From an uncultured Anaerolineae bacterium (GTDB lineage Bacteria; Chloroflexota; Anaerolineae; Aggregatilineales; Phototrophicaceae), in contig CAKQCB010000006.1 of NCBI GenBank assembly GCA_934216615.1, positions 1 through 64,000 on the forward strand: a DNA stretch of 64,000 nt, in the 5' to 3' direction. The position numbers and the translations under genes are program-made. The notes below the pieces were generated by a model, which saw only the letters and a list, made by a program, of their open reading frames with translations, ran no database searches and was not told where the DNA came from. Positions 37,593 to 45,684 of the stretch are shown here, piece after piece. The first letter of the stretch is position 1, and each line of letters begins with the position of its first letter.

Positions 37593-38441
37593 ATGTTTGG
37601 GAAAAAGACTGTTCGTACGATGCTGACTTTGGGAATTTTGACCGTCTCATCACTACCTGCATTCGCGCAAGATGCTACCGTCACGCCCACCCCGACCCCT
37701 GAACCCCTTCCGAACTGCCCTGCGTTTCAAGGTGAATCGAACGAATCACGCTTGGGGTATTACATGGGCGAAGGGTTGGCCTACATGAACGCTGGACGCA
37801 TGGGCGAAGCGGAATTCAGCTTTACTTGCGTCATTCGTGTGATCGATACCAGCTACGTCCCCGCTTATTTAGCGCGCGCTGAAGTGTATGTGAACTTGCG
37901 CGATTACAGAAAAGCCATTGACGATTACAACGCCGCCGTCATGCGCGCCAATGATTCGATCATCGCCTTGAACAATCGCGGCGTGGCGTATGCCATCTTG
38001 GGCGACTATGACCGCGCTATCCTCGACTTTGACCGTGTGTTAGAAATCGACCCGGAATATATCGCCGCTTACAACAACCGTAGCATCATTCACGCCATTC
38101 AATCTGAATTTGAAGAAGCGTTGCGTTTGATCGACGAGGGGATTGAAGTCTCTGGCGCGGCTGAAGCGCTCATCTTGGCACAGAGCGAACGTCCCGCCAA
38201 TGCCGCGCCGATTGTGTTACCCAACGCTGCGGTACGGCTGTATGCGTTGCGGGGCATCCTCGAAACAGCGCAAAACCTCGACACCTTCCGCGATTATATC
38301 GACCTTGCCCGCGCCACCGGACGCAACCCTGATGAACGGGTGGTCGCCGCTGTCGGCAGTTTAGAATCCCGCTTGACGTTTGAAATGCGCTTGGATGATG
38401 GTTCATGGATGCTTCGCAGTAACTTTTTAGGCGAATCTTAA
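37593..38441 (+). CDS. Exported TPR-repeat protein
   Basis: 282 residues. The signal peptide ends AFAQD and is followed by a Thr/Pro linker (TVTPTPTPEPLP). Four or more tetratricopeptide repeats span residues about 50-200 (LAYMNAGRMGEAEFSF; AEVYVNLRDYRKAIDDYNAA; GVAYAILGDYDRAILDFDRVLEIDP). Cys residues at the start of the mature domain (NCPAF) and in the first repeat (FTCVI) could form a disulfide. GAGGAG lies ten bases before the ATG. The next gene is a paralogue with the same layout. Likely an exported scaffold. Confidence 0.88.
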   Translation: MFGKKTVRTMLTLGILTVSSLPAFAQDATVTPTPTPEPLPNCPAFQGESNESRLGYYMGEGLAYMNAGRMGEAEFSFTCVIRVIDTSYVPAYLARAEVYVNLRDYRKAIDDYNAAVMRANDSIIALNNRGVAYAILGDYDRAILDFDRVLEIDPEYIAAYNNRSIIHAIQSEFEEALRLIDEGIEVSGAAEALILAQSERPANAAPIVLPNAAVRLYALRGILETAQNLDTFRDYIDLARATGRNPDERVVAAVGSLESRLTFEMRLDDGSWMLRSNFLGES

Positions 38442-38466
38442 ACATACCCCTACAGGAGAGATTCTC

Positions 38467-39243
38467 ATGAGTCTATTTCGGTTTAAACAATGGAAACTGT
38501 TTGGGATCGCTTGTTTGTGGTTGTTAGGCGCAAGTGTGATGGTCGGGTCAGCTCAAGACGAGTTGACCCCAACACCCACCGCAACGCCCGAATTTCAATG
38601 CGAAGAGGTACCGTTTTCAGGGTTGGATGCAGCCGCATATTATATCGGCTTGGGGGATACAAGTTTCGCCCGTTTACGCTACCCCAACGCTGCAGATTAT
38701 TACACCTGCGCCATCACCTTACAGCCTGACCATGTGCCCACGTATGTCAAACGGGGATATATCTACGCGGTATTGGGCGATACGCAACGCGCATTGGCCG
38801 ACTACGAACGGGCGCTTGCTCTCGATGAACTGTATATCCCGCTGTATGTGAACCGTGGGGTGTTCTATACCCGCATCGGCAATTTTGGCTTGGCGATCAA
38901 TGACCTGACGTTAGCGCTCAGCTTAGACCCCAATAATGTCGATGCCTTGAATAACCGCGCGGTAATCCACGCCATCGAAGGCAACTATGACCTCGCTCTG
39001 CAAGACATTACGGCGGTGCTGGCCTTGGACGAACAAAACGCGCTTGCCTACGCGATCCGTGCTGGCGTGTATTCCGCTTTGGCGGTGCAAGACTATCAAA
39101 CCTATGTGAACGTGAGCAGTACGCCACAACTCCCTGCGGGCGCACCGAACGAAGTCATCAGCGCGATTGATGCCAGCCTGCGCACCGGTGATTTTTCAAT
39201 CTGGCTTTCGTATTTGAGCGCCGCATCTGGCCCGGCCAGCTAA
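38467..39243 (+). CDS. Exported TPR-repeat protein, paralogue of the preceding gene
   Basis: 258 residues. The signal peptide ends GSAQD, then a TPTPTATPE linker, then TPR units over residues about 55-205 (GYIYAVLGDTQRALADYERALALD; GVFYTRIGNFGLAINDLTLALSLDP; AVIHAIEGNYDLALQDI). The paired Cys (FQCEE and YYTCAI) occupy the same places as in the upstream paralogue. AGGAGA precedes the ATG by seven bases. The gene pair probably arose by tandem duplication followed by strong divergence. Confidence 0.88.
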   Translation: MSLFRFKQWKLFGIACLWLLGASVMVGSAQDELTPTPTATPEFQCEEVPFSGLDAAAYYIGLGDTSFARLRYPNAADYYTCAITLQPDHVPTYVKRGYIYAVLGDTQRALADYERALALDELYIPLYVNRGVFYTRIGNFGLAINDLTLALSLDPNNVDALNNRAVIHAIEGNYDLALQDITAVLALDEQNALAYAIRAGVYSALAVQDYQTYVNVSSTPQLPAGAPNEVISAIDASLRTGDFSIWLSYLSAASGPAS

Positions 39244-39253
39244 GGGGGGGACG

Positions 39254-41092
39254 ATGAACCGTGATCACAAACGTTTCGGCCTCGTACCGGCGCTGTTATT
39301 AGGAATGGTGCTGGTCATCTCTCAAAGCTCGCTGGCGCAAGACGTTGGCGCTGGGGTGGTGCGTTTCACTGCAAACGAGAACGCTTCGGAATCGTTCATC
39401 CGAAGTAACGTCTTCACACCTTTCTGCTTCATGGATGGCACGGGCTGTGTCTCGTTAAGCCCGCTGTTGTACCCACAGCTTTTTGGAGTGGATGCTGACA
39501 CAGGTCAACTGGTCGCAGGGGGAGAGGGAACATCTATCTTAGCGACGGCGGTGCCGGAAGACCGCCTTGCTGATGAGATCATTATCACCTTGCGCCAAGA
39601 CCTCTATTGGAGTGATGGCGTTCCCATCACCGCCTATGATGTGTTGTACAGCTTGATGATGTACAGCGAATATCCATATGAATTTTTTGCCATGAACCGC
39701 AACCTGCTCGGCGTGCGTTTTATCGATGCCTATACATTAGGGTTGCGGTTCAGCATGACCGCTGAAGAAATTGCGGGAAATGCCCCCGATGGGGAAGTAT
39801 TGACCTCAACCTGTGATGTGTTACCGCGCTCCAATTTCATGGTCTTACCCGCGCATCAATTTAGACCACGGTTCAGCGCCTTTGTCGATGATTTTATACA
39901 GCAACGTAGCGGGTCGAACTCATTGGCGCGCTGGCAGTTAGCATTTACTTACGGCTCATCAGAGTACACAGTTCAAGGCGCTAATACCGAGATGATCACG
40001 GCGGGCGAATATACATGGGTGGACACCTCGCTACAACAGTTGATTCCCATGTCTAGCGAAGGTTCAGCTTTAATGACCCAAGTGGGGGATGCTTTCACGG
40101 GCGCGTCGAATAACGTGAATCATTTTATGCGCGGTGAAACCAATGTCTTGCTCAACCCGTTGTTTAACCAGCGGGCGGGACTGCGGGACTTGGTTGACCC
40201 GAACCGAGGCAACCTGCAAATTGTCGAAGTTCCCAGCCAACAAGGGTATATAGTACAGCTCAATTTTGCCGACACGCGCCGACCGTTGCCCGCCTTTCAC
40301 CCCGAAACAGGTGAACCTGTGGAGCAGGGGGAACATCCGATTTTGAGCGACCTGCGCGTGCGTCAAGCGTTGCAGTTGGCGATTGACCCTGAAGCCATCA
40401 TTGACACGGTGTTTCAACAGAGCGCCATGCCGATGGACAGCCTGTTCGCACCCACCTCATGGGCTTATGAACCGCTTGAAGACATGGGATTTAACCTGCA
40501 ACGCGCGAACCAACTGCTGGAAGAAGCGGGTTGGTTTCGCACCCGCCCGGGGATGCGCTTCCATCAAGCTACGCAACGGGAATTGGTTTTGACGCTAGGG
40601 ACTTTTGGAAGCAGTATTGATCACGCGGTAGCGATGCAGTTGGCAAGTCAATGGGGGCAAATTGGGGTGCAAGTGTATGTCCAGTCGGGCGAGGATGCAC
40701 GAAGTGCCTTAAGCAATCAACGCTTTGATGCGTTTTTGCGCCTCACCGACAGCACGCTCTACGAACAGCTTGACCCTGACCGTACCCGAATGTTAACGCC
40801 GATCAGCGATGTACTCTCTACCGACGTCACTGGCGCGATTGAGAATCACGGATCGTATAACAACCCCGAAGTCACCGCTTTGCTCGAAACGGCGCGCACG
40901 ATCAGCGACTGTGACCCCGCTCTGCGGGCATCGTATTACCAGCAGGTGAGCCAAATCCTTCAAGAAGATTTGCCGTTTTTGAGGGTGGTGCGTCCGCTGG
41001 AATTTTATGCCGCCGCGCCGAACGTGATGGGTTTTGATCCCCGTTCGGGCGACCCCTTATGGAATGTTCGCTCATGGAGGGTATCCCCATGA
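39254..41092 (+). CDS. ABC-type solute-binding protein family 5 (oligopeptide-binding type)
   Basis: 612 residues with signal peptide ending SSLAQD. Family landmarks: LRQDLYWSDGVPITAYDVLYSL near residues 115-135 and VRQALQLAIDPEAIIDTVFQQSAMPMDSLFAP near 375-405 (both quoted only as family signatures; key parts WSDGVPITAYDV and RQALQLAIDPE), then YNNPEVTALLETAR. Such proteins bind peptides, nickel or sugars and deliver them to ABC permeases. No permease or ATPase gene is nearby; instead the gene sits between TPR and SH3b surface genes. No lipobox Cys is visible after the signal peptide. It may have been co-opted as a sensor or surface binder. Confidence 0.88.
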   Translation: MNRDHKRFGLVPALLLGMVLVISQSSLAQDVGAGVVRFTANENASESFIRSNVFTPFCFMDGTGCVSLSPLLYPQLFGVDADTGQLVAGGEGTSILATAVPEDRLADEIIITLRQDLYWSDGVPITAYDVLYSLMMYSEYPYEFFAMNRNLLGVRFIDAYTLGLRFSMTAEEIAGNAPDGEVLTSTCDVLPRSNFMVLPAHQFRPRFSAFVDDFIQQRSGSNSLARWQLAFTYGSSEYTVQGANTEMITAGEYTWVDTSLQQLIPMSSEGSALMTQVGDAFTGASNNVNHFMRGETNVLLNPLFNQRAGLRDLVDPNRGNLQIVEVPSQQGYIVQLNFADTRRPLPAFHPETGEPVEQGEHPILSDLRVRQALQLAIDPEAIIDTVFQQSAMPMDSLFAPTSWAYEPLEDMGFNLQRANQLLEEAGWFRTRPGMRFHQATQRELVLTLGTFGSSIDHAVAMQLASQWGQIGVQVYVQSGEDARSALSNQRFDAFLRLTDSTLYEQLDPDRTRMLTPISDVLSTDVTGAIENHGSYNNPEVTALLETARTISDCDPALRASYYQQVSQILQEDLPFLRVVRPLEFYAAAPNVMGFDPRSGDPLWNVRSWRVSP

Positions 41093-42141
41093 AAATATTG
41101 TTTGCGCTTTTAGTCGCAACGTGGATGAGCTTGGCCTTGATGCCCGTCTCTGCGCAGGAACCCACGCCGATCCCCGTCGCTTCTGACAATCTACCGGAAC
41201 GGTTTTCGTCCGGTTCGCAGATGTTGTTACGGGTGAATGTAGAAAGTCTGGTTGTCCGCGCGTTCCCCACTGAAGACGCAGAGCATATCGCCTCTTTATT
41301 TGATGGCGATATCCTCCAAGCGGTGAGCCGTAACCAAGATGCATCATGGTTTGAAGTGCGTCGTCTAGGCAGGATGAACAGCTTAGGATGGGTGTTCAGT
41401 GAATTTTTGGAATGGAGTTTACTGCCGGAACAACTGCCGTTGGGTGATGCCAGCGTCAATGTGGCGGGGCCTGTGCCGTTGAATACCTTGCCCATATTGG
41501 GCGTATATCTCGAAGAAGCGCCGATCTTGCGCGAAATTCCCCTGCGTGACGGACGGCGCATCATGGCCTTGCCTTCGATGATCGTCGTTCCTGTCCTCGC
41601 CCGCAATCAAGACGCGTCTTGGTTACAGGTGAATTATTTCGGCTATCAAGGCTGGATTCACAGATCGACCATTCGCGAACGGGGCGACGTAGATTGGATG
41701 ACGTTACCCGTCCCGCCCGGTCTGCCCCCGCCGGATACCATCGCGGTGATCATCATCCCCATCGAATTGCAACAAGCGCAGATCGACCGTTTGCGTAGTT
41801 TTGCTCATGAGCGACGCGCTTTAGCCGCCTCTTTAGAATCGTTCTGGTGGCGGGTCTATCGGGGTGAGATCATGCCCTGCAACGCACCGCCCGAAATTAC
41901 CGACTATCCCTATACCGAAGCGGATATTCGCGATCTGCCGGAACTGGGTCGTTATATCCCCCGTCTGTACACGGCGATTGAATATCTACAGTCTGCCCGT
42001 GCACCTTTTGTGGATTGTGGGGTGGTTGCGCCTTCCGTGACGGTGGCCGCGCGCAACAGCGCTATCAATGGGCGCGTGGTGTTTGATGCGGTGTTGGGCG
42101 CAATCGACGCTCTCGAAGATACCATTTATGAATACCGCTAG
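41089..42141 (+). CDS. Exported protein with two SH3b domains, last gene of the surface operon
   Basis: 350 residues from the ATG at 41089, which overlaps the preceding stop in an ATGA, so translation is coupled; GGAGG is upstream. The signal peptide ends PVSAQE. SH3b domains lie at residues about 40-105 (LVVRAFPTEDAEHIASLF ... LGWVFSEFLE) and 135-200 (APILREIPLRDGRRIMAL ... YQGWIHRSTI). A helical C-terminal domain follows with Cys in MPCNAPPE and VDCGVV, resembling the second gene of the operon. Function unknown. Confidence 0.85.
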   Translation: MKILFALLVATWMSLALMPVSAQEPTPIPVASDNLPERFSSGSQMLLRVNVESLVVRAFPTEDAEHIASLFDGDILQAVSRNQDASWFEVRRLGRMNSLGWVFSEFLEWSLLPEQLPLGDASVNVAGPVPLNTLPILGVYLEEAPILREIPLRDGRRIMALPSMIVVPVLARNQDASWLQVNYFGYQGWIHRSTIRERGDVDWMTLPVPPGLPPPDTIAVIIIPIELQQAQIDRLRSFAHERRALAASLESFWWRVYRGEIMPCNAPPEITDYPYTEADIRDLPELGRYIPRLYTAIEYLQSARAPFVDCGVVAPSVTVAARNSAINGRVVFDAVLGAIDALEDTIYEYR

Positions 42142-42229
42142 GTCTATTCCCCCTGAGAAGCAACGTTAGAAACGTCACCTTACAGGGGGGATGTTGAGAA
42201 ATGAGCGACGTTCATCAGAACGCATCACA

Positions 42230-42256
42230 AAGGGCGATCTATTCTAGGTCGCCCTT
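42230..42256. terminator. Hairpin between convergent SH3b genes
   Basis: AAGGGCGA (42230-42237) pairs with TCGCCCTT (42249-42256). A second, wider pair of C-rich and G-rich arms lies near 42150-42190. Likely ends the surface operon. Confidence 0.7.
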
Positions 42257-42315
42257 CTTGTTTCAGTAATCTATAAGGGATGATGCCGTAAGCAGGTGAC
42301 CGCGCCCCAACCGAT

Positions 42316-43068
42316 TTATGCTGATGGGGTGGGGGTAGGATAATAGCCTGTGTAGGGTTTCTCGAACGTTCCGCCTGTTTGTAATAAACACACTTGTTGC
42401 CACATATACCGTGAGTTTGATCTTGTCCAGTACGGCGCAACCCGCCATGTATACGTCCCCGCTTCTACAGGCAAACTGGCGAGTATAATTTCACTAGTTG
42501 CGGTGGTGCTGTCAAACGCGCGCCGTTCGCCGGAAGGCGAAATGACGATCACGCTGTAGACGTTGGCTCCTTGTAACAGCGGGTAGGTGACTGTGAGCCT
42601 TGCATCACCCGTCATGAAGTCGCCCGTTCGCGTGAATTCCCCATGCCACTGACTGCATACGTCGCTCGAAAGGTCAAAGCCGTCAGGCACACGTCCATTT
42701 TGATCGCGCGGGAGCAAGCGCCCTGTTGGGAAAATGCTGTTAAACGCGACGCTTGTACGCACTAAACGCGCATAAACCCACGCGGGTGAACCGCCATATT
42801 CGATTTGTATCCATTGGCGACCATCCCACCGCTGAAAGAAATCCCCTGCGCGACCGAGGATGACGACCGACGCATCCATTGGAAGCTGACCAATGGACGA
42901 ATAGGCAAAGTCGGGGCCAACGCGCACTTCGGCGCCATTGACTGTGATAAGGCCGTAGATGGTTTCCTCTTGGGCGTTCCCCCAAAGGACGCTCATCATA
43001 CACACGGCGATGAGGACACTGCATAAAAGAAGGCGAAACGTGCGCCTGTAATAAACCTGATTTTTCAT
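42316..43068 (-). CDS. Exported SH3b-domain protein
   Basis: 250 residues. The signal peptide ends VLWGNAQE. One SH3b domain (EVRVGPDFAYSSIGQLPMDA ... WVYARLVR) covers residues about 45-105. The C-terminal half is beta-rich (YSVIVISPSGERRAFDS; VEAGTYTWRVAPYW) and resembles the C-terminal part of the exported protein at 30504-32222, which also ends in a PGTYRI-type strand. GGAG lies ten bases before the ATG. It is convergent with the surface operon. Function unknown. Confidence 0.82.
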   Translation of the reverse strand: MKNQVYYRRTFRLLLCSVLIAVCMMSVLWGNAQEETIYGLITVNGAEVRVGPDFAYSSIGQLPMDASVVILGRAGDFFQRWDGRQWIQIEYGGSPAWVYARLVRTSVAFNSIFPTGRLLPRDQNGRVPDGFDLSSDVCSQWHGEFTRTGDFMTGDARLTVTYPLLQGANVYSVIVISPSGERRAFDSTTATSEIILASLPVEAGTYTWRVAPYWTRSNSRYMWQQVCLLQTGGTFEKPYTGYYPTPTPSA

Positions 43069-43287
43069 CTTGCCGTTGCTCCTATTCTGCGCTCAATCTC
43101 TGATCTCTCCATTGTAGATTTTAAGGCAGTTATGACAGCGGACGCTTATCCACCGCCAACACAACGTTTGCCTGACGTCATAAAGATGATGTGCAGTAGA
43201 AATATTTTGCGGTGAAACAAACATCCTTGCGTATGCTGTGAATATAACTTGAAATGTGCAATTTGTAGGGTGTAATAGCTCTATTGA
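43069..43287. other. Non-coding gap before the array 2 leader
   Basis: No gene seen. It should hold the promoter of the SH3b gene reading leftward. The conserved CRISPR leader begins near 43288. Confidence 0.4.
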
Positions 43288-43565
43288 CGAAACTCGAAGT
43301 ATGGGCTGAAAAATAAAGCGTTTAAATAGGACGGTTTAAGTCCTAATTCACAGTTGTAGAGAGAGGTTCAGGGGGAAGATATGAAAGTGTCAGTTTACGA
43401 AACTCCCCCCGTTTTTCATACAAAAAACGAGTTGCGAAAAAAATGCTTTATGGTTAGTCTTTTATCGAAAGAGGTTTTAAAAATGAGCCTCATGAAGTGG
43501 GTTATTTACGATTTAAATCAGTGGATCGGTCAAAATGACCCCAGTGATGAATTAAAAACATAAGG
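43288..43565 (+). promoter_or_regulatory. CRISPR leader of array 2
   Basis: It aligns with the leader of array 1 over about 280 bases, with best conservation in ACGAAACTCCCCCC, AAAAACGAGTTGCGAAAAAAA and the last 120 bases. A 60-codon open frame here (43381-43563) has no matching frame in the other leader and is not a gene. Confidence 0.85.
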
Positions 43566-44773
43566 CTTCCAGAACGACTCGACCCGCAGAGGGTATTGAA
43601 ACTTCAAAACGAAATCCTGCATTAGTATCTGTTGCCATGCTTCCAGAACGACTCGACCCGCAGAGGGTATTGAAACTCCTTTTAGGCGACGTGTCTCATC
43701 GATACTGAATCCGCTTCCAGAACGACTCGACCCGCAGAGGGTATTGAAACGTTGACGTGGTATTGAAGACGGATCAGAGAATTGCCTTCCAGAACGACTC
43801 GACCCGCAGAGGGTATTGAAACTATCCCTGCCCAACCACCTGTGTACCGCCCACAGGGGCTTCCAGAACGACTCGACCCGCAGAGGGTATTGAAACCATT
43901 AGATTTAGTATCACAATTGATTGAATACATTCCTTCCAGAACGACTCGACCCGCAGAGGGTATTGAAACTAACAACAGTAACGCTACACAGAATGTTTTA
44001 CGTAACTTCCAGAACGACTCGACCCGCAGAGGGTATTGAAACAGCGATCAATGCAAATCCAAATCTGCTGGCAATGTCCTTCCAGAACGACTCGACCCGC
44101 AGAGGGTATTGAAACCTCAAGAACTCAATCGTGTTCGCGGGGGCGAATGGCGCTTCCAGAACGACTCGACCCGCAGAGGGTATTGAAACGGCACGAGCTA
44201 GTGGGTGACATTCTCGTGCGCGACTTCTTCCAGAACGACTCGACCCGCAGAGGGTATTGAAACCGGAAGGCATCAAAGGGGTACGATCTGCGGGACGTTC
44301 TTCCAGAACGACTCGACCCGCAGAGGGTATTGAAACAATTAAAATTCTTCCATGTCGTCTTCATCGTCTGGGCTTCCAGAACGACTCGACCCGCAGAGGG
44401 TATTGAAACCGCGCCACGCGAGCGCGGTTGGCGACGGAACCAGCCTTCCAGAACGACTCGACCCGCAGAGGGTATTGAAACCGTAAAAGAGCCGATCCCC
44501 TTGGATGAAATCAAGGTTCTTCCAGAACGACTCGACCCGCAGAGGGTATTGAAACCGCGCCACGCGAGCGCGGTTGGCGACGGAACCAGCCTTCCAGAAC
44601 GACTCGACCCGCAGAGGGTATTGAAACATCCCACCATAGGCCGCCGCACCCCGAAGTGCTACACTTCCAGAACGACTCGACCCGCAGAGGGTATTGAAAC
44701 TTTTCGATTTCTTCGGCGAAGCGGCCCAAGGCCATACTTCCAGAACGACTCGACCCGCAGAGGGTATAGAGAG
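43566..44773 (+). CRISPR. CRISPR array 2: 17 repeats of 37 bases
   Basis: Seventeen repeats and 16 spacers by hand count. The repeat begins CTTCCAGAACGACTCG, keeps the ACCC/GGGT stem and ends ATTGAAAC. It differs from the array 1 repeat at five positions (4, 8, 10, 11 and 22). The final copy diverges after GGGTAT. The spacers at 44410-44444 and 44556-44590 are identical. Leader on the left, transcription rightward, as in array 1. Probably served by the same Cas proteins, encoded elsewhere. Confidence 0.98.
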
Positions 44774-44798
44774 CTATTCAAAGACGTGTAAAAACACA

Positions 44799-44829
44799 CA
44801 AGGACGATCTCATCAATCGCCCTTGTGGA
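44799..44829. terminator. Hairpin after CRISPR array 2
   Basis: CACAAGGACGAT (44799-44810) pairs with ATCGCCCTTGTG (44818-44829) with one mismatch. An A run precedes it, which suits the leftward gene; no T run follows for the array. Confidence 0.55.
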
Positions 44830-44872
44830 TAGTCATGTTCATATAGAGGAAGTGCATCTGAATGGGGAAGGC

Positions 44873-45673
44873 TCATCCATTGTTGAGCGAGTAGGACACC
44901 ACTTCGCGGGTTAGCAAATCTACTGTCGCTTCGGCGAGGGTATTCTCTCCAAGCGTAAACCACACCGTCCACAAATCAGCATTGTCTTCGGTTGCGTCCC
45001 CAACGGCAGTCCAGTTGGGGTTGTCGCGCATCTGCTCGGCGATCTCTGGTTGGGTGTAAGCCAGCGCGATGGCTTGCGCTTGCGAGGCGGAATGCCATTC
45101 GTCATAACTCAGGATGTTATTAAAACCGATGTAGATCAGTTCGGGGTTGTCGAGCGACGCGGGCGTTTCTCCCTCAAAATGCACGACTAGATTCAGCGAA
45201 TCTACCCCACGGTCAAAGTAGGCATACCACCAGCGGTTATAAGGATCATAATCGACATATAACGCCTCATACGCGCTGACTTCGCCGACCAGTTCAGTGA
45301 ATTCAGGGTCACTGCTGAGGAAGTCGCGAATTGCCATTTCTGCCTCAAGGACTTGTTCACCTGTCGCGTCATAATAGGTTTCGTAGCTGTACACCCGCCC
45401 GCGCGACGGGCTGACATCCGCCCAGCCGATTTCGTTCCCGCTTGCATCCCAAAATTCAACATGCCAAATACCGTAAGTATTGCGGGTGTCGTAAGCGGCG
45501 CCTGTCCAGTCGGGATTGTTGCTAAGCCCCACCGCAAACATCGCATGGTGAGATGCCAATTGGATGGCATCTTGTTCACTATAAGTTTCTTGCGCCCCGG
45601 TGGTGTGGATGTGCGAGAACATCATGACGCTGATGAACAGCGCGACAAAAATTATGTTGGTGTGTGATCGCAT
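44873..45673 (-). CDS. Exported protein with PepSY-like repeats
   Basis: 266 residues from the third of three adjacent ATGs (45673), which lies six bases after GGGGGG; the first ATG is at 45679. The signal peptide ends TGAQE. Two similar segments each begin with an AIxLA helix (QDAIQLASHHAMFAV and QAQAIALAYTQPEIA), followed by NPDWT or NPNWT, then WHVEFWD or WTVWFTL, and a final strand (GRVYSYET and REVVSYSL). This repeat layout suggests PepSY-like domains. It is the last gene of an operon with DUF1501 and DUF1800. Function unknown. Confidence 0.75.
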   Translation of the reverse strand: MRSHTNIIFVALFISVMMFSHIHTTGAQETYSEQDAIQLASHHAMFAVGLSNNPDWTGAAYDTRNTYGIWHVEFWDASGNEIGWADVSPSRGRVYSYETYYDATGEQVLEAEMAIRDFLSSDPEFTELVGEVSAYEALYVDYDPYNRWWYAYFDRGVDSLNLVVHFEGETPASLDNPELIYIGFNNILSYDEWHSASQAQAIALAYTQPEIAEQMRDNPNWTAVGDATEDNADLWTVWFTLGENTLAEATVDLLTREVVSYSLNNG

Positions 45674-45684
45674 CATCATCCCCC

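Noticed and set aside
30504-43068. cas genes between the two CRISPR arrays
   Set aside because: Every gene here has an export signal and SH3b, TPR, propeller or solute-binding features. No Cas1, Cas2, Cas6, Cas3 or Cas10 motif was found.
43381-44791. Open frames in and before array 2
   Set aside because: One is the leader read as protein and the others are repeat translations; none is conserved between the two arrays.
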